From Beijerinckiaceae bacterium (GTDB lineage: Bacteria > Pseudomonadota > Alphaproteobacteria > Rhizobiales > Beijerinckiaceae): a DNA stretch of 64,000 nucleotides. How positions within the stretch are numbered: position 1 is the first letter of the stretch; each line of letters starts with the position of its first letter. The DNA lies in the NCBI GenBank assembly GCA_027533425.1, contig JAPZUD010000001.1, positions 310,001 to 374,000 on the forward strand, written 5' to 3'. The position numbers and the translations under genes are program-made. Below, piece by piece: positions 19,806 to 28,274 of the stretch. Under the pieces are notes generated by a model. That model ran no database searches. It saw only the letters and a program-made list of their open reading frames with translations, and was not told where the DNA came from.

Positions 19806-20843
19806 TTATTTCGGCAGCTTCTTGACCTCGTTGTCCCATTTGCTCAGCAGCCGCTTGCGCTCGGCCGAGGAGCCGTATTTCGCAAAGTCATAGTCGATGA
19901 GCTTCACATCGGCGAGCTTCGGCGATTGCGGCGGCGGGATGACGTTCTTGTTCGACGGGACCTGATAGGATTTCGCCTCCTCGGCCAGCTTCTGTGCGGC
20001 CGGGGTGAGGGCCCAGTCATAGAATTTCTTGGCATTGTCGAGGTTGCGCGCGCCCTTGACGATCGACATCGACCCGATCTCGTAGCCCGTGCCCTCGCAC
20101 GGGGCGACAACTTTCACCGGGCCGCCATTGACCACCATCGTGACCATGTCATGCATGAAGGTGATGCCGACAGTCGTTTCGCCGAGGCTGGTTGCCTTGG
20201 CCGGTGCCGCGCCGGATTTGGTGTACTGGTTGATGTTCTTGTGCAGGGCCTTGAGGTAGTCGAAGGCCTTGTCCTCCCCCATCAGCTGCACGAGCGTCGC
20301 CAGCATGGTGTAGGACGTGCCCGAGGAGTTCGGATCGGCAACCTGAACCTCGTCCTTGAGCTTGGGATTGATCAGGTCGGCCCAGCATTTCGGTTCCGGA
20401 ATCCCGCGCGAGGCCACCTGCTTGGTGTTGAAGCCGAAGCCCAGCGCGCCGGCATAGATCCCGACCGTGCGACCTTGCGAGCCCTTCCATTGCCGCAACG
20501 CCCAATCATGAAGTTCGGCCATTTTCGGGCTTTCATAGGCTTCGGTCAGCCCTTCCTCTGCGGCCTGCAGATGCGGATCGCCCGTGCCGCCCCACCAGAC
20601 ATCGCCCCGCGGATTCGAGGCTTCCGCCTTGATCTGCGCATAGGTCTCGCCCGAGCTCTTGCGCGTCATCGAGACCTTGATGCCGGTTTCCTTCTCGAAG
20701 GCGTTGGCCATCGGCCGGCACCATTCTTCCTGCACCGAGCAATAGAGCACCAGCGCGCCTTGTGCCTTGGCGGCCGAGACCATCATGAGGGCCGTGCCGG
20801 CCAACGCGAGTGTGAGAGCCTTGCGGCGAGCATTTTGGACCAT
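19806..20843 (-). CDS. Periplasmic binding protein, AfuA/ferric-type; possible sugar- or inositol-phosphate binder
   Basis: The 345-residue product has a signal peptide (ALTLALAGTALMMVSAAKAQG) and belongs to the family usually named iron(III) binding proteins. The ATG at 20843 has an ideal GGGAGGAAACC upstream; a GTG 33 bases earlier has none. The segments MTRKSSGETYAQIKAEASNP and WWGGTGDPHLQAAEEGL fit AfuA, which binds hexose phosphates. From memory of the AfuA structure, ligand contacts are His205, Asp206 and Glu229. Here His231, Asp232 and Glu255 have the same 24-residue spacing. The gene follows an inositol monophosphatase-family gene by 65 bases in the same direction. A ligand such as inositol phosphate is inferred. 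Confidence 0.8.
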   Translation of the reverse strand: MVQNARRKALTLALAGTALMMVSAAKAQGALVLYCSVQEEWCRPMANAFEKETGIKVSMTRKSSGETYAQIKAEASNPRGDVWWGGTGDPHLQAAEEGLTEAYESPKMAELHDWALRQWKGSQGRTVGIYAGALGFGFNTKQVASRGIPEPKCWADLINPKLKDEVQVADPNSSGTSYTMLATLVQLMGEDKAFDYLKALHKNINQYTKSGAAPAKATSLGETTVGITFMHDMVTMVVNGGPVKVVAPCEGTGYEIGSMSIVKGARNLDNAKKFYDWALTPAAQKLAEEAKSYQVPSNKNVIPPPQSPKLADVKLIDYDFAKYGSSAERKRLLSKWDNEVKKLPK

Positions 20844-20870
20844 GGTTTCCTCCCGTCTTGTCGGTTTTCT

Positions 20871-20896
20871 TTTCACTGTGCTGCCTTTCGGTGAAA
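20871..20896. promoter_or_regulatory. Inverted repeat upstream of the importer binding-protein gene
   Basis: TTTCAC at 20871-20876 and GTGAAA at 20891-20896 form a perfect 6-base inverted repeat with 14 bases between. It lies in the 65-base gap between the inositol monophosphatase stop and the binding-protein start. The arms sit 28 to 53 bases before the ATG, where an operator could act on an internal promoter. Six-base arms can occur by chance, so this is only a candidate. Confidence 0.3.
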
Positions 20897-20908
20897 GATC
20901 AACACGAA

Positions 20909-21700
20909 TTAGCTTTGGCTAACGATGCCTGTGAGGGTTTCCAGAACTGCGGCCAGCCCCGGGGTCACGCAGAGGATCGGATTCCCCTTGGCGATGCCCT
21001 CGCCGGCGAAGAAATCATTCATCACCGCCCCCGCCTCGGCCGCGATCACCATGCCGGCGGCCACATCCCATGCGTTGATATGCCGCTCCGCATAGGCATC
21101 CGTCCGGCCATTGGCGACATGGCAGAGGCCCAAAGCGCCGCTTGCCGAGCGCTTGACCGAGGCACCGGCCTCGAAGGCGCGCCGGACCATGGCGAGATAA
21201 TCGTCGAGCGGCACCCGCTTGGACCAGCCCATCTCGATCGAGGCGCGGCGGATATCGGTGCCGTCGGAAACGCGGATCGGCACCCCGTTCAGCGTCGCGC
21301 CCCGGCCGCGCCGGCCGAGATAGGTCTCGCCCAGCGACGGCGCAGCGACGATTCCGATTTCCGGCACCCCTTCCACCAGCAGCCCGACCGAGATGCACCA
21401 GTTCCGGTCGCCCCGGGCGAAATTCGCCGTCCCGTCGATCGGATCGATGATCCAGGTGGCCTGCGAGACCGCACCGCCGCCTTCCTCGCCGATCACCGTA
21501 TCCTCCGGGAAGAGAATGGCGATCCGCTCGCGCAGGAAAGCCTCCACGGCGCCATCGGCCACAGTCAGCCAGTCCTGGTCGCCCTTCATCGTGACGCCGA
21601 GGCTGTCCTTGCGCAGGAAGTAGTCCAGCGCCATCACCGAAACCTCGGCAACGAGGCCCTGGATGGCATAGTGGCGGCGGTCGAGTTCGGCAGGGCTCAT
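20909..21700 (-). CDS. Inositol monophosphatase-family phosphatase
   Basis: The 263-residue cytoplasmic product is a Mg-dependent phosphatase of the SuhB/IMPase/HisN family. The metal site is clear: GEEGGG, with its conserved Glu, then WIIDPIDGTANFARG, and WDVAAGMVIAAEAGAV near the C-terminus, with the third Asp. IMPase proteins usually read DPLDGTTNF, so the match is close. Family members hydrolyse inositol phosphate, histidinol phosphate, fructose bisphosphate or PAP. Here the gene lies three bases after iolG and before a phosphate-sugar-type importer. That makes an inositol or related sugar phosphate the best guess. Confidence 0.87.
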   Translation of the reverse strand: MSPAELDRRHYAIQGLVAEVSVMALDYFLRKDSLGVTMKGDQDWLTVADGAVEAFLRERIAILFPEDTVIGEEGGGAVSQATWIIDPIDGTANFARGDRNWCISVGLLVEGVPEIGIVAAPSLGETYLGRRGRGATLNGVPIRVSDGTDIRRASIEMGWSKRVPLDDYLAMVRRAFEAGASVKRSASGALGLCHVANGRTDAYAERHINAWDVAAGMVIAAEAGAVMNDFFAGEGIAKGNPILCVTPGLAAVLETLTGIVSQS

Positions 21701-21703
21701 GGC

Positions 21704-22699
21704 TCAGTCCAGCGTGACGGCAACCGGCTTGCCGGTCTTCCAGGAATTGGTGGCGGCATCGGCGAGGATCTGCGCCTTCAGCCCGTCGAGGCCGGACGGG
21801 GAGGGCGCATGCCCGCTCTGGATCGCGGCGATGAAGGTTTCGAGCTCGATCCGGTAGGCGGCGGCATAGCGCTCGAGGAAGAAGTTCTGCACCGGATCGG
21901 CGCGGAAGCCCTGGCCGGTGGCGCTCTCGACGCTGGTCTCGTGGATATTGCCGGCCCGCAGCATGCCGCCAGAGCCATGAACCTCGATCCGCTGGTCATA
22001 GCCATAGGTGGCGCGGCGCGAATTCGAGATCTGCGCGATCTTGCCCGAGCGCGTCTTCATCAGCACGGCGGCCGTGTCGACATCGCCCGCCTCGCCGATG
22101 GCCGGGTCGACCAGCGACGAGCCCAGCGCATAAACCTCGACCGGCTCCTCGCCGAGCAGGAAGCGCGCCATGTCGAAATCATGGATCATCATGTCGCGGA
22201 ACAGCCCGCCCGAGCGTTTCACATAGTCGACAGGCGGCGGGCCGGGATCCCGGGAGATGACCGAGACAATCTCGACCGCGCCGATCTCGCCCGCATGGAG
22301 CCGGCGGTGCAGGGCGGCAAAATTCGGGTCGAACCGCCGGTTGAAGCCGATCATCAGCGGCTTGCCGCTGGCCGACACCACCTCGAGGCAACGGCGGATC
22401 CGCCCCGCATCGAGATCGACCGGCTTCTCGCAGAACACCGCCTTGCCGGCCCGGCTCGCGGCCTCGATCAGGTCGGCATGCATATCGGTGGGTGTGCAGA
22501 TCAGCACCGCATCGATGCCGGAATCGCCGAGGATCGCCTCGATGGTCGAGACGCCGGCCCCGGCGGCGCGGGCCAGATTGCGCGCGGCCTCCTCTGAGGC
22601 ATCCGCCACCGAAACAAGCCGGGCATCGCTGCGTGCCGCCACGTTCAGCCCGTGAATGCGCCCGATCCGGCCGGCGCCGAGCAACCCGAACCGGATCAT
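21704..22699 (-). CDS. iolG: Inositol 2-dehydrogenase
   Basis: The 331-residue Gfo/Idh/MocA-family enzyme oxidises myo-inositol to 2-keto-myo-inositol (scyllo-inosose) with NAD. The N-terminal Rossmann motif is GLLGAGRIGRIHG. The catalytic Lys lies in AVFCEKPVDLD, and MIGFNRRFDPNF is typical of IolG/IdhA. Length fits the family. The start ATG lies 43 bases after the SDR stop, and inositol monophosphatase follows after three bases. The product feeds IolE, which is encoded on the opposite arm of the same locus. Other inositol isomers are possible substrates. Confidence 0.9.
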   Translation of the reverse strand: MIRFGLLGAGRIGRIHGLNVAARSDARLVSVADASEEAARNLARAAGAGVSTIEAILGDSGIDAVLICTPTDMHADLIEAASRAGKAVFCEKPVDLDAGRIRRCLEVVSASGKPLMIGFNRRFDPNFAALHRRLHAGEIGAVEIVSVISRDPGPPPVDYVKRSGGLFRDMMIHDFDMARFLLGEEPVEVYALGSSLVDPAIGEAGDVDTAAVLMKTRSGKIAQISNSRRATYGYDQRIEVHGSGGMLRAGNIHETSVESATGQGFRADPVQNFFLERYAAAYRIELETFIAAIQSGHAPSPSGLDGLKAQILADAATNSWKTGKPVAVTLD

Positions 22700-22742
22700 C
22701 GTGCAGGCCTTCCGGCCGGAAGGAGGAGGTCAGGGCGCGGCA

Positions 22743-23543
22743 TCAATCATGGGCTCCAAGGATGGTCTGATCGAAATCGATATTGCTGCCGGTCATCAGA
22801 CCGGATTCGCCGGAAGCAAGATAGGCCACGGCCTTGGCCACTTCGCGCGGGTCGATCAGCCGGCCGAAAGGACGGCCCTTCGCCGCCTCATCCAGCCAGC
22901 CATCCTGCGCCTGATGGTGCCGCCGCATGATCGCATCCTCGCCCGGCGTCGCCATCCAGCCGATATTCAGCCCGTTGACGCGGATCCGGTCCGCCAGCAA
23001 GGCATAGGCAACATTGCGCGTCAGCATCGCCAGCGCGCCTTTCGACACGGAATAGGGGGTCAGGAACGGCTGACCGCCATGCGCCGACATCGACTGGATG
23101 TTGATGATCGCGCCGGCAACGCCCTGCCGCTTCATGAGATTGACGGCATCCTGGATCAGGAAGAACGGCGCCCGCAGGTTCACCGCCATGATCCGTTCGT
23201 AGAGTTCGGGCGAGGTATCGCAGATCGTGCCGCGATCGGTATCGCCTGCGGCATTGACGAGGATGTCGAGCCGCCCGAAGGCCGCCTCGGCCGCAGGAAC
23301 CAGCTGGCGGACGGCGTCGAGATCGGCCAGATCGGCCGCATGGAAAACGATCCGGCAGCCCGCTCGCTGCAGCGTATCCACCACCCTTGCGCCCCGTTCG
23401 GCATTCCGGCCGGTCAGCAGCAGGCCGGAAGCGCCGCGTTCGACGAATTCGCGCGCAATGGCCTCGCCGAGGCCCTGCGTCGCACCGGTGACCAGCGCCA
23501 CCTTGCCGGTGAGATCGCGGCTGAAATCGACGGTTCCGGTCAC
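22743..23543 (-). CDS. Short-chain dehydrogenase/reductase of the inositol locus
   Basis: The 266-residue NAD(P)-dependent oxidoreductase has the classical SDR motifs. The cofactor loop is TGATQGLGEA, NAA appears in LDILVNAAGD, and the catalytic Ser and Tyr-X3-Lys occur in INIQSMSAHGGQPFLTPYSVSKGAL. The start is GTG at 23543, with GAGGA seven bases before it; longer frames run through the divergent promoter and are unlikely. It is the first gene of the leftward inositol arm and lies directly beside the IolR-type operator. It may oxidise another inositol isomer or a sugar alcohol, but no substrate can be read from sequence. Confidence 0.85.
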   Translation of the reverse strand: MTGTVDFSRDLTGKVALVTGATQGLGEAIAREFVERGASGLLLTGRNAERGARVVDTLQRAGCRIVFHAADLADLDAVRQLVPAAEAAFGRLDILVNAAGDTDRGTICDTSPELYERIMAVNLRAPFFLIQDAVNLMKRQGVAGAIINIQSMSAHGGQPFLTPYSVSKGALAMLTRNVAYALLADRIRVNGLNIGWMATPGEDAIMRRHHQAQDGWLDEAAKGRPFGRLIDPREVAKAVAYLASGESGLMTGSNIDFDQTILGAHD

Positions 23544-23560
23544 GGGGTCCTCGCCTTGAT

Positions 23561-23578
23561 GATACGTTTGTTTCGTAT
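23561..23578. promoter_or_regulatory. Second candidate IolR site, inverted repeat
   Basis: ATACG at 23562-23566 and CGTAT at 23574-23578 form an inverted repeat with seven bases between. Read on the minus strand, bases 23574-23561 match the neighbouring GGAA-N6-TTCC site at 10 of 14 positions, including the whole AACAAAC core. This could be a weaker regulator half of the same control region and lies just upstream of the SDR start. It is a candidate only. Confidence 0.35.
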
Positions 23579-23590
23579 TTCTTGACTGTT

Positions 23591-23604
23591 GGAACAAACA
23601 TTCC
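23591..23604. promoter_or_regulatory. IolR-type operator, GGAA-N6-TTCC
   Basis: GGAA at 23591 and TTCC at 23601 flank six bases (CAAACA). This is the palindrome reported as the IolR recognition sequence in Sinorhizobium meliloti. It lies in the 113-base region between the divergent SDR and rpiR-type genes, where it could control both arms. One such match is expected by chance in about 64 kb, so its position next to an RpiR regulator of inositol genes carries the argument. Confidence 0.65.
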
Positions 23605-23656
23605 ATATTGCCGTCGCGCCCGTCAAGCGGATTGCGCCATCGGTTACGGGGAATCC

Positions 23657-24508
23657 ATGCCGCCCAAAGTCGCCGCCCTGCCAGCGCCGCCCGGCGACTA
23701 TGCGGAGCTGGTCTACCGGCTCCGGACAGAGGGCGCGCGCCTGCCGCCGCGCCTGCGGCAGGTGGCTGAACACATGCTGGCCCACCCGGAGGATATGGCC
23801 TTCGAAACCACAGCGGGCATCGCCGCCCGGGCAGGGGTCCAGCCCTCGACCCTCGTGCGGTTCGCGCAGGCACTGGACTATCCCGGCTTTTCCGATCTCC
23901 AGCAGGTTTTCCGCAACCGCCTCCGGCGCGAACATTCCGATCACCGTGCCCGGCTTGCGGCCTTGCGGGACGAGGTGCCCGGTGAAAACGGCATGGCGCG
24001 CACCCTGCTCGACGGCTTCATCCGCGCCAGCCAGGCCTCGCTGGAAACCCTCTCCGCCCGGACAGAGCCGGCGACGATTGAGGCCGCCGCCGGAATCCTT
24101 GCCAGCGCCGGTACAGTCTATCTCGTCGGCGCGCGCCGCATGTTTCCGGTCGTGTCCTATCTCGCCTATGCCTTTGGCAAGCTTGGCATCCGCGCGGTGC
24201 TGGTCGACAATGTCGGGGGCCTCGGTGCCGAGCAGGCCGCCATGGCCAGCCGCGCGGATGCGATGATCGCCGTCAGCTTTTCGCCCTACACCCCCCAAAC
24301 CATCGAGATGGCGCGCGAGGCCCATCGCAACGGCGTGCCGGTCATCGCGCTGACCGATGGGGCCCTCAGCCCGCTGGCCGGCAATTGCCGCCTGTTGCTG
24401 GAGGTCGTCGAAGCCGATTTCGGCGCCTTCCGCTCCATGGCCGCCACCTTCGCCCTCGCCATGACCCTGTCTGTCGCCACTGCCGAGAAGATCCGCGCCG
24501 ATGCCTGA
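23657..24508 (+). CDS. iolR: RpiR-family regulator of inositol catabolism (IolR type)
   Basis: The 283-residue regulator has an N-terminal helix-turn-helix (about residues 15-85; GIAARAGVQPSTLVRFAQALDYPGFSDLQ). A C-terminal sugar-isomerase-like SIS domain follows (VYLVGARRMFPVVSYLAYAF, ... IAVSFSPYTPQTIEMAREA). RpiR proteins sense phosphorylated sugars through the SIS domain. GGGGAA precedes the ATG at 23657; an upstream in-frame ATG at 23582 would run across the operator and is rejected. It overlaps iolC by eight bases. As in rhizobia it probably represses the locus until an inositol intermediate appears. Confidence 0.88.
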   Translation: MPPKVAALPAPPGDYAELVYRLRTEGARLPPRLRQVAEHMLAHPEDMAFETTAGIAARAGVQPSTLVRFAQALDYPGFSDLQQVFRNRLRREHSDHRARLAALRDEVPGENGMARTLLDGFIRASQASLETLSARTEPATIEAAAGILASAGTVYLVGARRMFPVVSYLAYAFGKLGIRAVLVDNVGGLGAEQAAMASRADAMIAVSFSPYTPQTIEMAREAHRNGVPVIALTDGALSPLAGNCRLLLEVVEADFGAFRSMAATFALAMTLSVATAEKIRADA

Positions 24509-26414
24509 TCCCGTCCTCGATCTCATCACGATCGGCCGTTCCTCAGTCGACCTTTATGGCCAGCAGATCGGCGGCCGGCTGGAGGATATGGGCACCTTCG
24601 TCAAGGCTGTCGGCGGCTGTCCGGCCAATATCGCGATCGGTACGGCGCGGCTCGGCCTGAAATCGGCCCTGGTCAGCCGGGTTGGCAACGAGCAGATGGG
24701 CCGCTTCATCCTCGAGCAGCTGGCCCGCGAGGGCGTCGTGACCGGGGGCGTTGCCATCGACCCGAAGCGGCTCACTGCCCTCGTCATTCTCGGCGTGCGC
24801 GACGAGACGACCTTCCCGCTGATCTTCTACCGGACCGATTGCGCCGATGCCGCCCTGGCACCGGAGGATATCAATCCGGATTTCATCGCCTCAGCGCGGG
24901 CCATCGTGGTCACCGGCACGCATTTTGCCGCGCCTTCGCCCGCCGAGGCGCAGAAAAAGGCGATCCGCATCGCCCGCGAGAATGGCCGCAAGGTCGTGTT
25001 CGACATCGATTACCGGCCCAATCTCTGGGGGCTGGCCGGCCATGCGGACGGGGAATCGCGCTATATCCGCTCCGACCGCGTGACCCAGCATCTGCAGGCC
25101 ATCCTTCCTGATTGCGACCTGATCGTCGGGACCGAGGAGGAACTGCATATTGCCGGCGGCTCCGAAAACACGCTGGAGGCGATCCGGACGATCCGCAGCC
25201 TCAGCGCGGCGACCATCGTCTGCAAGCGCGGGCCGATGGGATGCGTCGTCTTCCCCGATGCCATTCCCGAGAGCCTTGATGAGGGAATTCGCGGCCCCGG
25301 CTTTCCGGTCGAGGTCTATAACGTCCTTGGCGCGGGCGATGCGTTCCTGTCCGGCTTCCTGCGCGGCTGGCTTGGCGGCGAGCCGCTGGAAACCGCCTGC
25401 GCCTGGGCCAATGCGTGCGGCGCCTTCGCCGTCTCGCGGCTGCTTTGCTCGCCGGAAAACCCGACCTTTCCGGAGCTTCAGTTCTTCCTGAAGAACGGGT
25501 CGCCGCATCGGGCCCTGCGACGCGACGAGGCGATCAACCATATCCATTGGGCCACAACCCGTCGCGCCGTGGCCCTGCCCATGCTGGCTTTCGCCATCGA
25601 TCATCGCGTCCAGCTGGAGGAGATGGCGGATGCGGCCGGCGTCCCGCACAGCCGGATCGCGCGCTTCAAGACGCTCGCCGTCACCGCGGCGGCGCGCGTT
25701 GCCGACGGCAGGCCCGGATTCGGCATGCTGCTCGACGGCAGCTATGGCCGCGAGGCCTTGTTCCGCGCCCGTGATCACGGATTCTGGGTAGCCCGCCCGC
25801 TGGAAAAGCCCGGGTCCCGCCCGCTGGCCCTCGAATGCGAGGAGGCCGGCGCGCTGGGGACCGAACTGGCGGAATGGCCCGTCGATCATATCGCGAAAGT
25901 CCTGTGCTTCTACCACCCGGAGGATCCGGAGCCGCTTCGCGCGGCGCAGGAAGCGATGCTGCTGCGCGTCGCCCGGACCTGCCGGCAGGTTGGCCGGGAA
26001 ATGCTGGTCGAGATCATCGCCTCCCGCCATGGCCCGGTCGGACCGGATACCGTCGCCGCGATCCTCGAACGGCTCTATGCCCTCGGCATCCGGCCGGATT
26101 GGTGGAAACTCGAGCCGCAGGCCGATCCTGCCGCCTGGGCCGCGATCGACGCTGTGATCGCCCGCGAGGATCCCTGGTGCCGCGGCGTGCTGCTGCTGGG
26201 CCTCGAGGCCCCGGAAGCCGCGCTCGCCGCGAGCTTTCGGCTGGGCCGTTGCGCGAAATCCGTGCAGGGGTTTGCGGTCGGGCGAACAATCTTTGCGCAG
26301 CCGGCGCGGGACTGGCTTTCGGGCGCCATCGACGACGAGGGAGCGATCATGGCCATGGCGGCAGGGTTCGCCCGGCTGGTGACAGCCTGGGAAGAGGCGG
26401 AGGAGCAAGCATGA
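24501..26414 (+). CDS. iolC: IolC fused to a DUF2090 aldolase-like domain
   Basis: The 637-residue protein joins two domains. Residues 1 to about 330 form a PfkB-family sugar kinase (GGCPANIAIGTARLG near the start; catalytic GAGDAF in VYNVLGAGDAFLSGF). This is 5-dehydro-2-deoxygluconokinase. Residues from about 335 to 637 form DUF2090, related to class I-type barrels and thought to serve as the 5-dehydro-2-deoxyphosphogluconate aldolase step. It begins near HWATTRRAVALPMLAFAIDHR. This fusion is common in proteobacterial iol clusters. The ATG lies inside the last codons of iolR. IolD follows with a four-base overlap. Confidence 0.9.
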   Translation: MPDPVLDLITIGRSSVDLYGQQIGGRLEDMGTFVKAVGGCPANIAIGTARLGLKSALVSRVGNEQMGRFILEQLAREGVVTGGVAIDPKRLTALVILGVRDETTFPLIFYRTDCADAALAPEDINPDFIASARAIVVTGTHFAAPSPAEAQKKAIRIARENGRKVVFDIDYRPNLWGLAGHADGESRYIRSDRVTQHLQAILPDCDLIVGTEEELHIAGGSENTLEAIRTIRSLSAATIVCKRGPMGCVVFPDAIPESLDEGIRGPGFPVEVYNVLGAGDAFLSGFLRGWLGGEPLETACAWANACGAFAVSRLLCSPENPTFPELQFFLKNGSPHRALRRDEAINHIHWATTRRAVALPMLAFAIDHRVQLEEMADAAGVPHSRIARFKTLAVTAAARVADGRPGFGMLLDGSYGREALFRARDHGFWVARPLEKPGSRPLALECEEAGALGTELAEWPVDHIAKVLCFYHPEDPEPLRAAQEAMLLRVARTCRQVGREMLVEIIASRHGPVGPDTVAAILERLYALGIRPDWWKLEPQADPAAWAAIDAVIAREDPWCRGVLLLGLEAPEAALAASFRLGRCAKSVQGFAVGRTIFAQPARDWLSGAIDDEGAIMAMAAGFARLVTAWEEAEEQA

Positions 26415-28255
26415 CCACCATTCGTCTTACCGCCGCACAGGCGATGGTCCGCTATCTGGCGGCACAGCGCACGCGGATCGACGGCCATGACGTGCCGCTT
26501 TTCGCCGGGATCTGGGCGATTTTCGGCCATGGCAACGTGGCCGGCATGGGTGAGGCGCTCGCCGAAAGCACCGAGGCCCTGCCCACCTTCCGCGCCCATA
26601 ACGAACAGGCCATGGCCCATGCCGCCATTGCCTATGCCAAGCAGAGCCGCCGCCGCCGGATGATGGCCTGCACCTCCTCGATCGGGCCCGGCGCCACCAA
26701 CATGGTCACCGCGGCTGCCTTGGCCCATGTGAACCGCCTGCCGGTCCTGCTGATCCCCGGTGATGTCTATGCCAGCCGGCGGCCTGACCCGGTTCTGCAG
26801 CAGGTGGAGAGCTTCGCCGACGCCACTGTCTCGGCCAATGATTGCTTCCGTCCGGTCTCGCGCTTCTTCGACCGGATCACCCGGCCGGAGCAGCTTTTGG
26901 CCAGCCTGCCGCGCGCGCTCGATGTGCTGACGGATCCGGCCGAATGTGGCCCGGTCACGCTGGCTTTCTGCCAGGATGTGCAGGCCGAAGCCTATGACTG
27001 GCCCGAAAGCTTTTTCGCGCCGCGCCTGCGCGAACCGCGCCGGCCCCGCCCGGCCCGCAGCGAGCTTCAGGCCGCGCTGGATGCCCTGAAGTCGGCGAAG
27101 GCGCCGCTGATCATCGCCGGCGGCGGCGTTCTCTATTCCGGCGCCGAGGGGCGTCTGGCCCGTTTCGCGGCGAAGGCGGGTATTCCCGTTGCCGAGACGC
27201 AGGCCGGAAAAGGCGCGATGCCGCGCGATCACGCGATGGTCTTGGGGGCGATCGGTGTCACCGGCACCACGGCCGCCAACCATCTCGCCCGGCAGGCGGA
27301 TTGCATCCTCGCCATTGGCACGCGGCTGCAGGATTTCACGACCGGTTCGCGCAGCCTGTTCGAAAACCCGGCCATGCGGTTGATCGGACTCAATGTTCAG
27401 CCCTTCGATGCCGCCAAGCACGGTGCCCTGCCGCTGGTCGGCGATGCGGAGGAGGGGCTGGCGGAACTTTCGGCCGGGCTTGCGGGCTGGTCCGCCCCGG
27501 TCGGCTGGGGCGAGGCGGCCCGCGCCGCCCGGACGGCATGGAATGCCGAAGCCGCGGCCAGCCTGGCGCCCGTCGCGGCCACGCGGCCCCGGGATCCGGC
27601 GGTGATCGGCGCCGTTTTGCGCCAGAGCCGCAAGAGCGATGTGGTGGTCTGCGCGGCCGGCGGCCTTCCGGGCGAGCTGCACAAGCTCTGGGAAGCCGGC
27701 GCGCCCGGCGGCTACCATCTCGAATATGGCTTCTCGACCATGGGCTACGAGATTGCCGGCGGGCTTGGTGTCAAGATGGCCGAGCCGGACCGCGAGGTCT
27801 TCGTCATGGTCGGCGACGGGTCCTATCTGATGATGAATTCCGAGATCGCTACCTCGGTCATGCTGGGGCTCAAGCTCACGCTGGTCGTGCTGGACAATGG
27901 CGGCTATGGCTGCATCGACCGGCTCCAGCGTGCCACCGGTTCAGCCAGCTTCAACAATCTTCTCAGCACCGCCCGCCATGTGACTCTGCCCGCGATCGAT
28001 TTCGTCGCCCATGCCCGCAGCCTCGGCGCAAAGGCCAGCAAGGTCAGCAGCCTTTCGGGGCTGGAGACGGCGCTGAAAAAGGCCCGTCGCTCGCGCCAGA
28101 CCGAGGTCATTGTCATCGAGACCGATCCGTCCGAAGGCTCGGGGATTGGCGGCCATTGGTGGGATGTCGCCGTACCGGAAGTCTCGGCCCGGCCGGCGGT
28201 GAAGGCGGCGCGCACGGCCTATGAGGCCGCGCGCCGGGCCCAGAAGCTTGCATGA
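26411..28255 (+). CDS. iolD: 3D-(3,5/4)-trihydroxycyclohexane-1,2-dione hydrolase
   Basis: The 614-residue thiamine-diphosphate enzyme opens the ring of the diketone made by IolE, giving 5-deoxy-glucuronate. Visible features are the N-terminal Glu for cofactor activation (FRAHNEQAMAHAA), the motif TSSIGPGATNMVT, and the C-terminal metal/ThDP motif GDGSYLMMNSEIATSVMLGLKLTLVVLDN, which starts with GDG. Domain order is the usual PYR, central and PP arrangement. The ATG at 26411 overlaps the iolC stop by four bases. Length matches IolD. Confidence 0.92.
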   Translation: MTTIRLTAAQAMVRYLAAQRTRIDGHDVPLFAGIWAIFGHGNVAGMGEALAESTEALPTFRAHNEQAMAHAAIAYAKQSRRRRMMACTSSIGPGATNMVTAAALAHVNRLPVLLIPGDVYASRRPDPVLQQVESFADATVSANDCFRPVSRFFDRITRPEQLLASLPRALDVLTDPAECGPVTLAFCQDVQAEAYDWPESFFAPRLREPRRPRPARSELQAALDALKSAKAPLIIAGGGVLYSGAEGRLARFAAKAGIPVAETQAGKGAMPRDHAMVLGAIGVTGTTAANHLARQADCILAIGTRLQDFTTGSRSLFENPAMRLIGLNVQPFDAAKHGALPLVGDAEEGLAELSAGLAGWSAPVGWGEAARAARTAWNAEAAASLAPVAATRPRDPAVIGAVLRQSRKSDVVVCAAGGLPGELHKLWEAGAPGGYHLEYGFSTMGYEIAGGLGVKMAEPDREVFVMVGDGSYLMMNSEIATSVMLGLKLTLVVLDNGGYGCIDRLQRATGSASFNNLLSTARHVTLPAIDFVAHARSLGAKASKVSSLSGLETALKKARRSRQTEVIVIETDPSEGSGIGGHWWDVAVPEVSARPAVKAARTAYEAARRAQKLA

Positions 28256-28274
28256 CACAACAGGGAATCCCCGG

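Noticed and set aside
17583-20843. Plain ferric-iron importer
   Set aside because: Family resemblance alone would allow it, but the operon partners are inositol genes and the binding protein keeps an AfuA-like ligand pattern. Iron import is kept only as the alternative.
20844-20876. GTG start at 20876 for the importer binding protein
   Set aside because: It has no ribosome binding site, and the ATG at 20843 has GGGAGGAAACC directly before it and starts at a normal signal peptide.
23582-23656. Upstream ATG at 23582 for the RpiR regulator
   Set aside because: It lies before the GGAA-N6-TTCC operator and has no ribosome binding site. The ATG at 23657 has GGGGAA and starts at the normal N-terminus.
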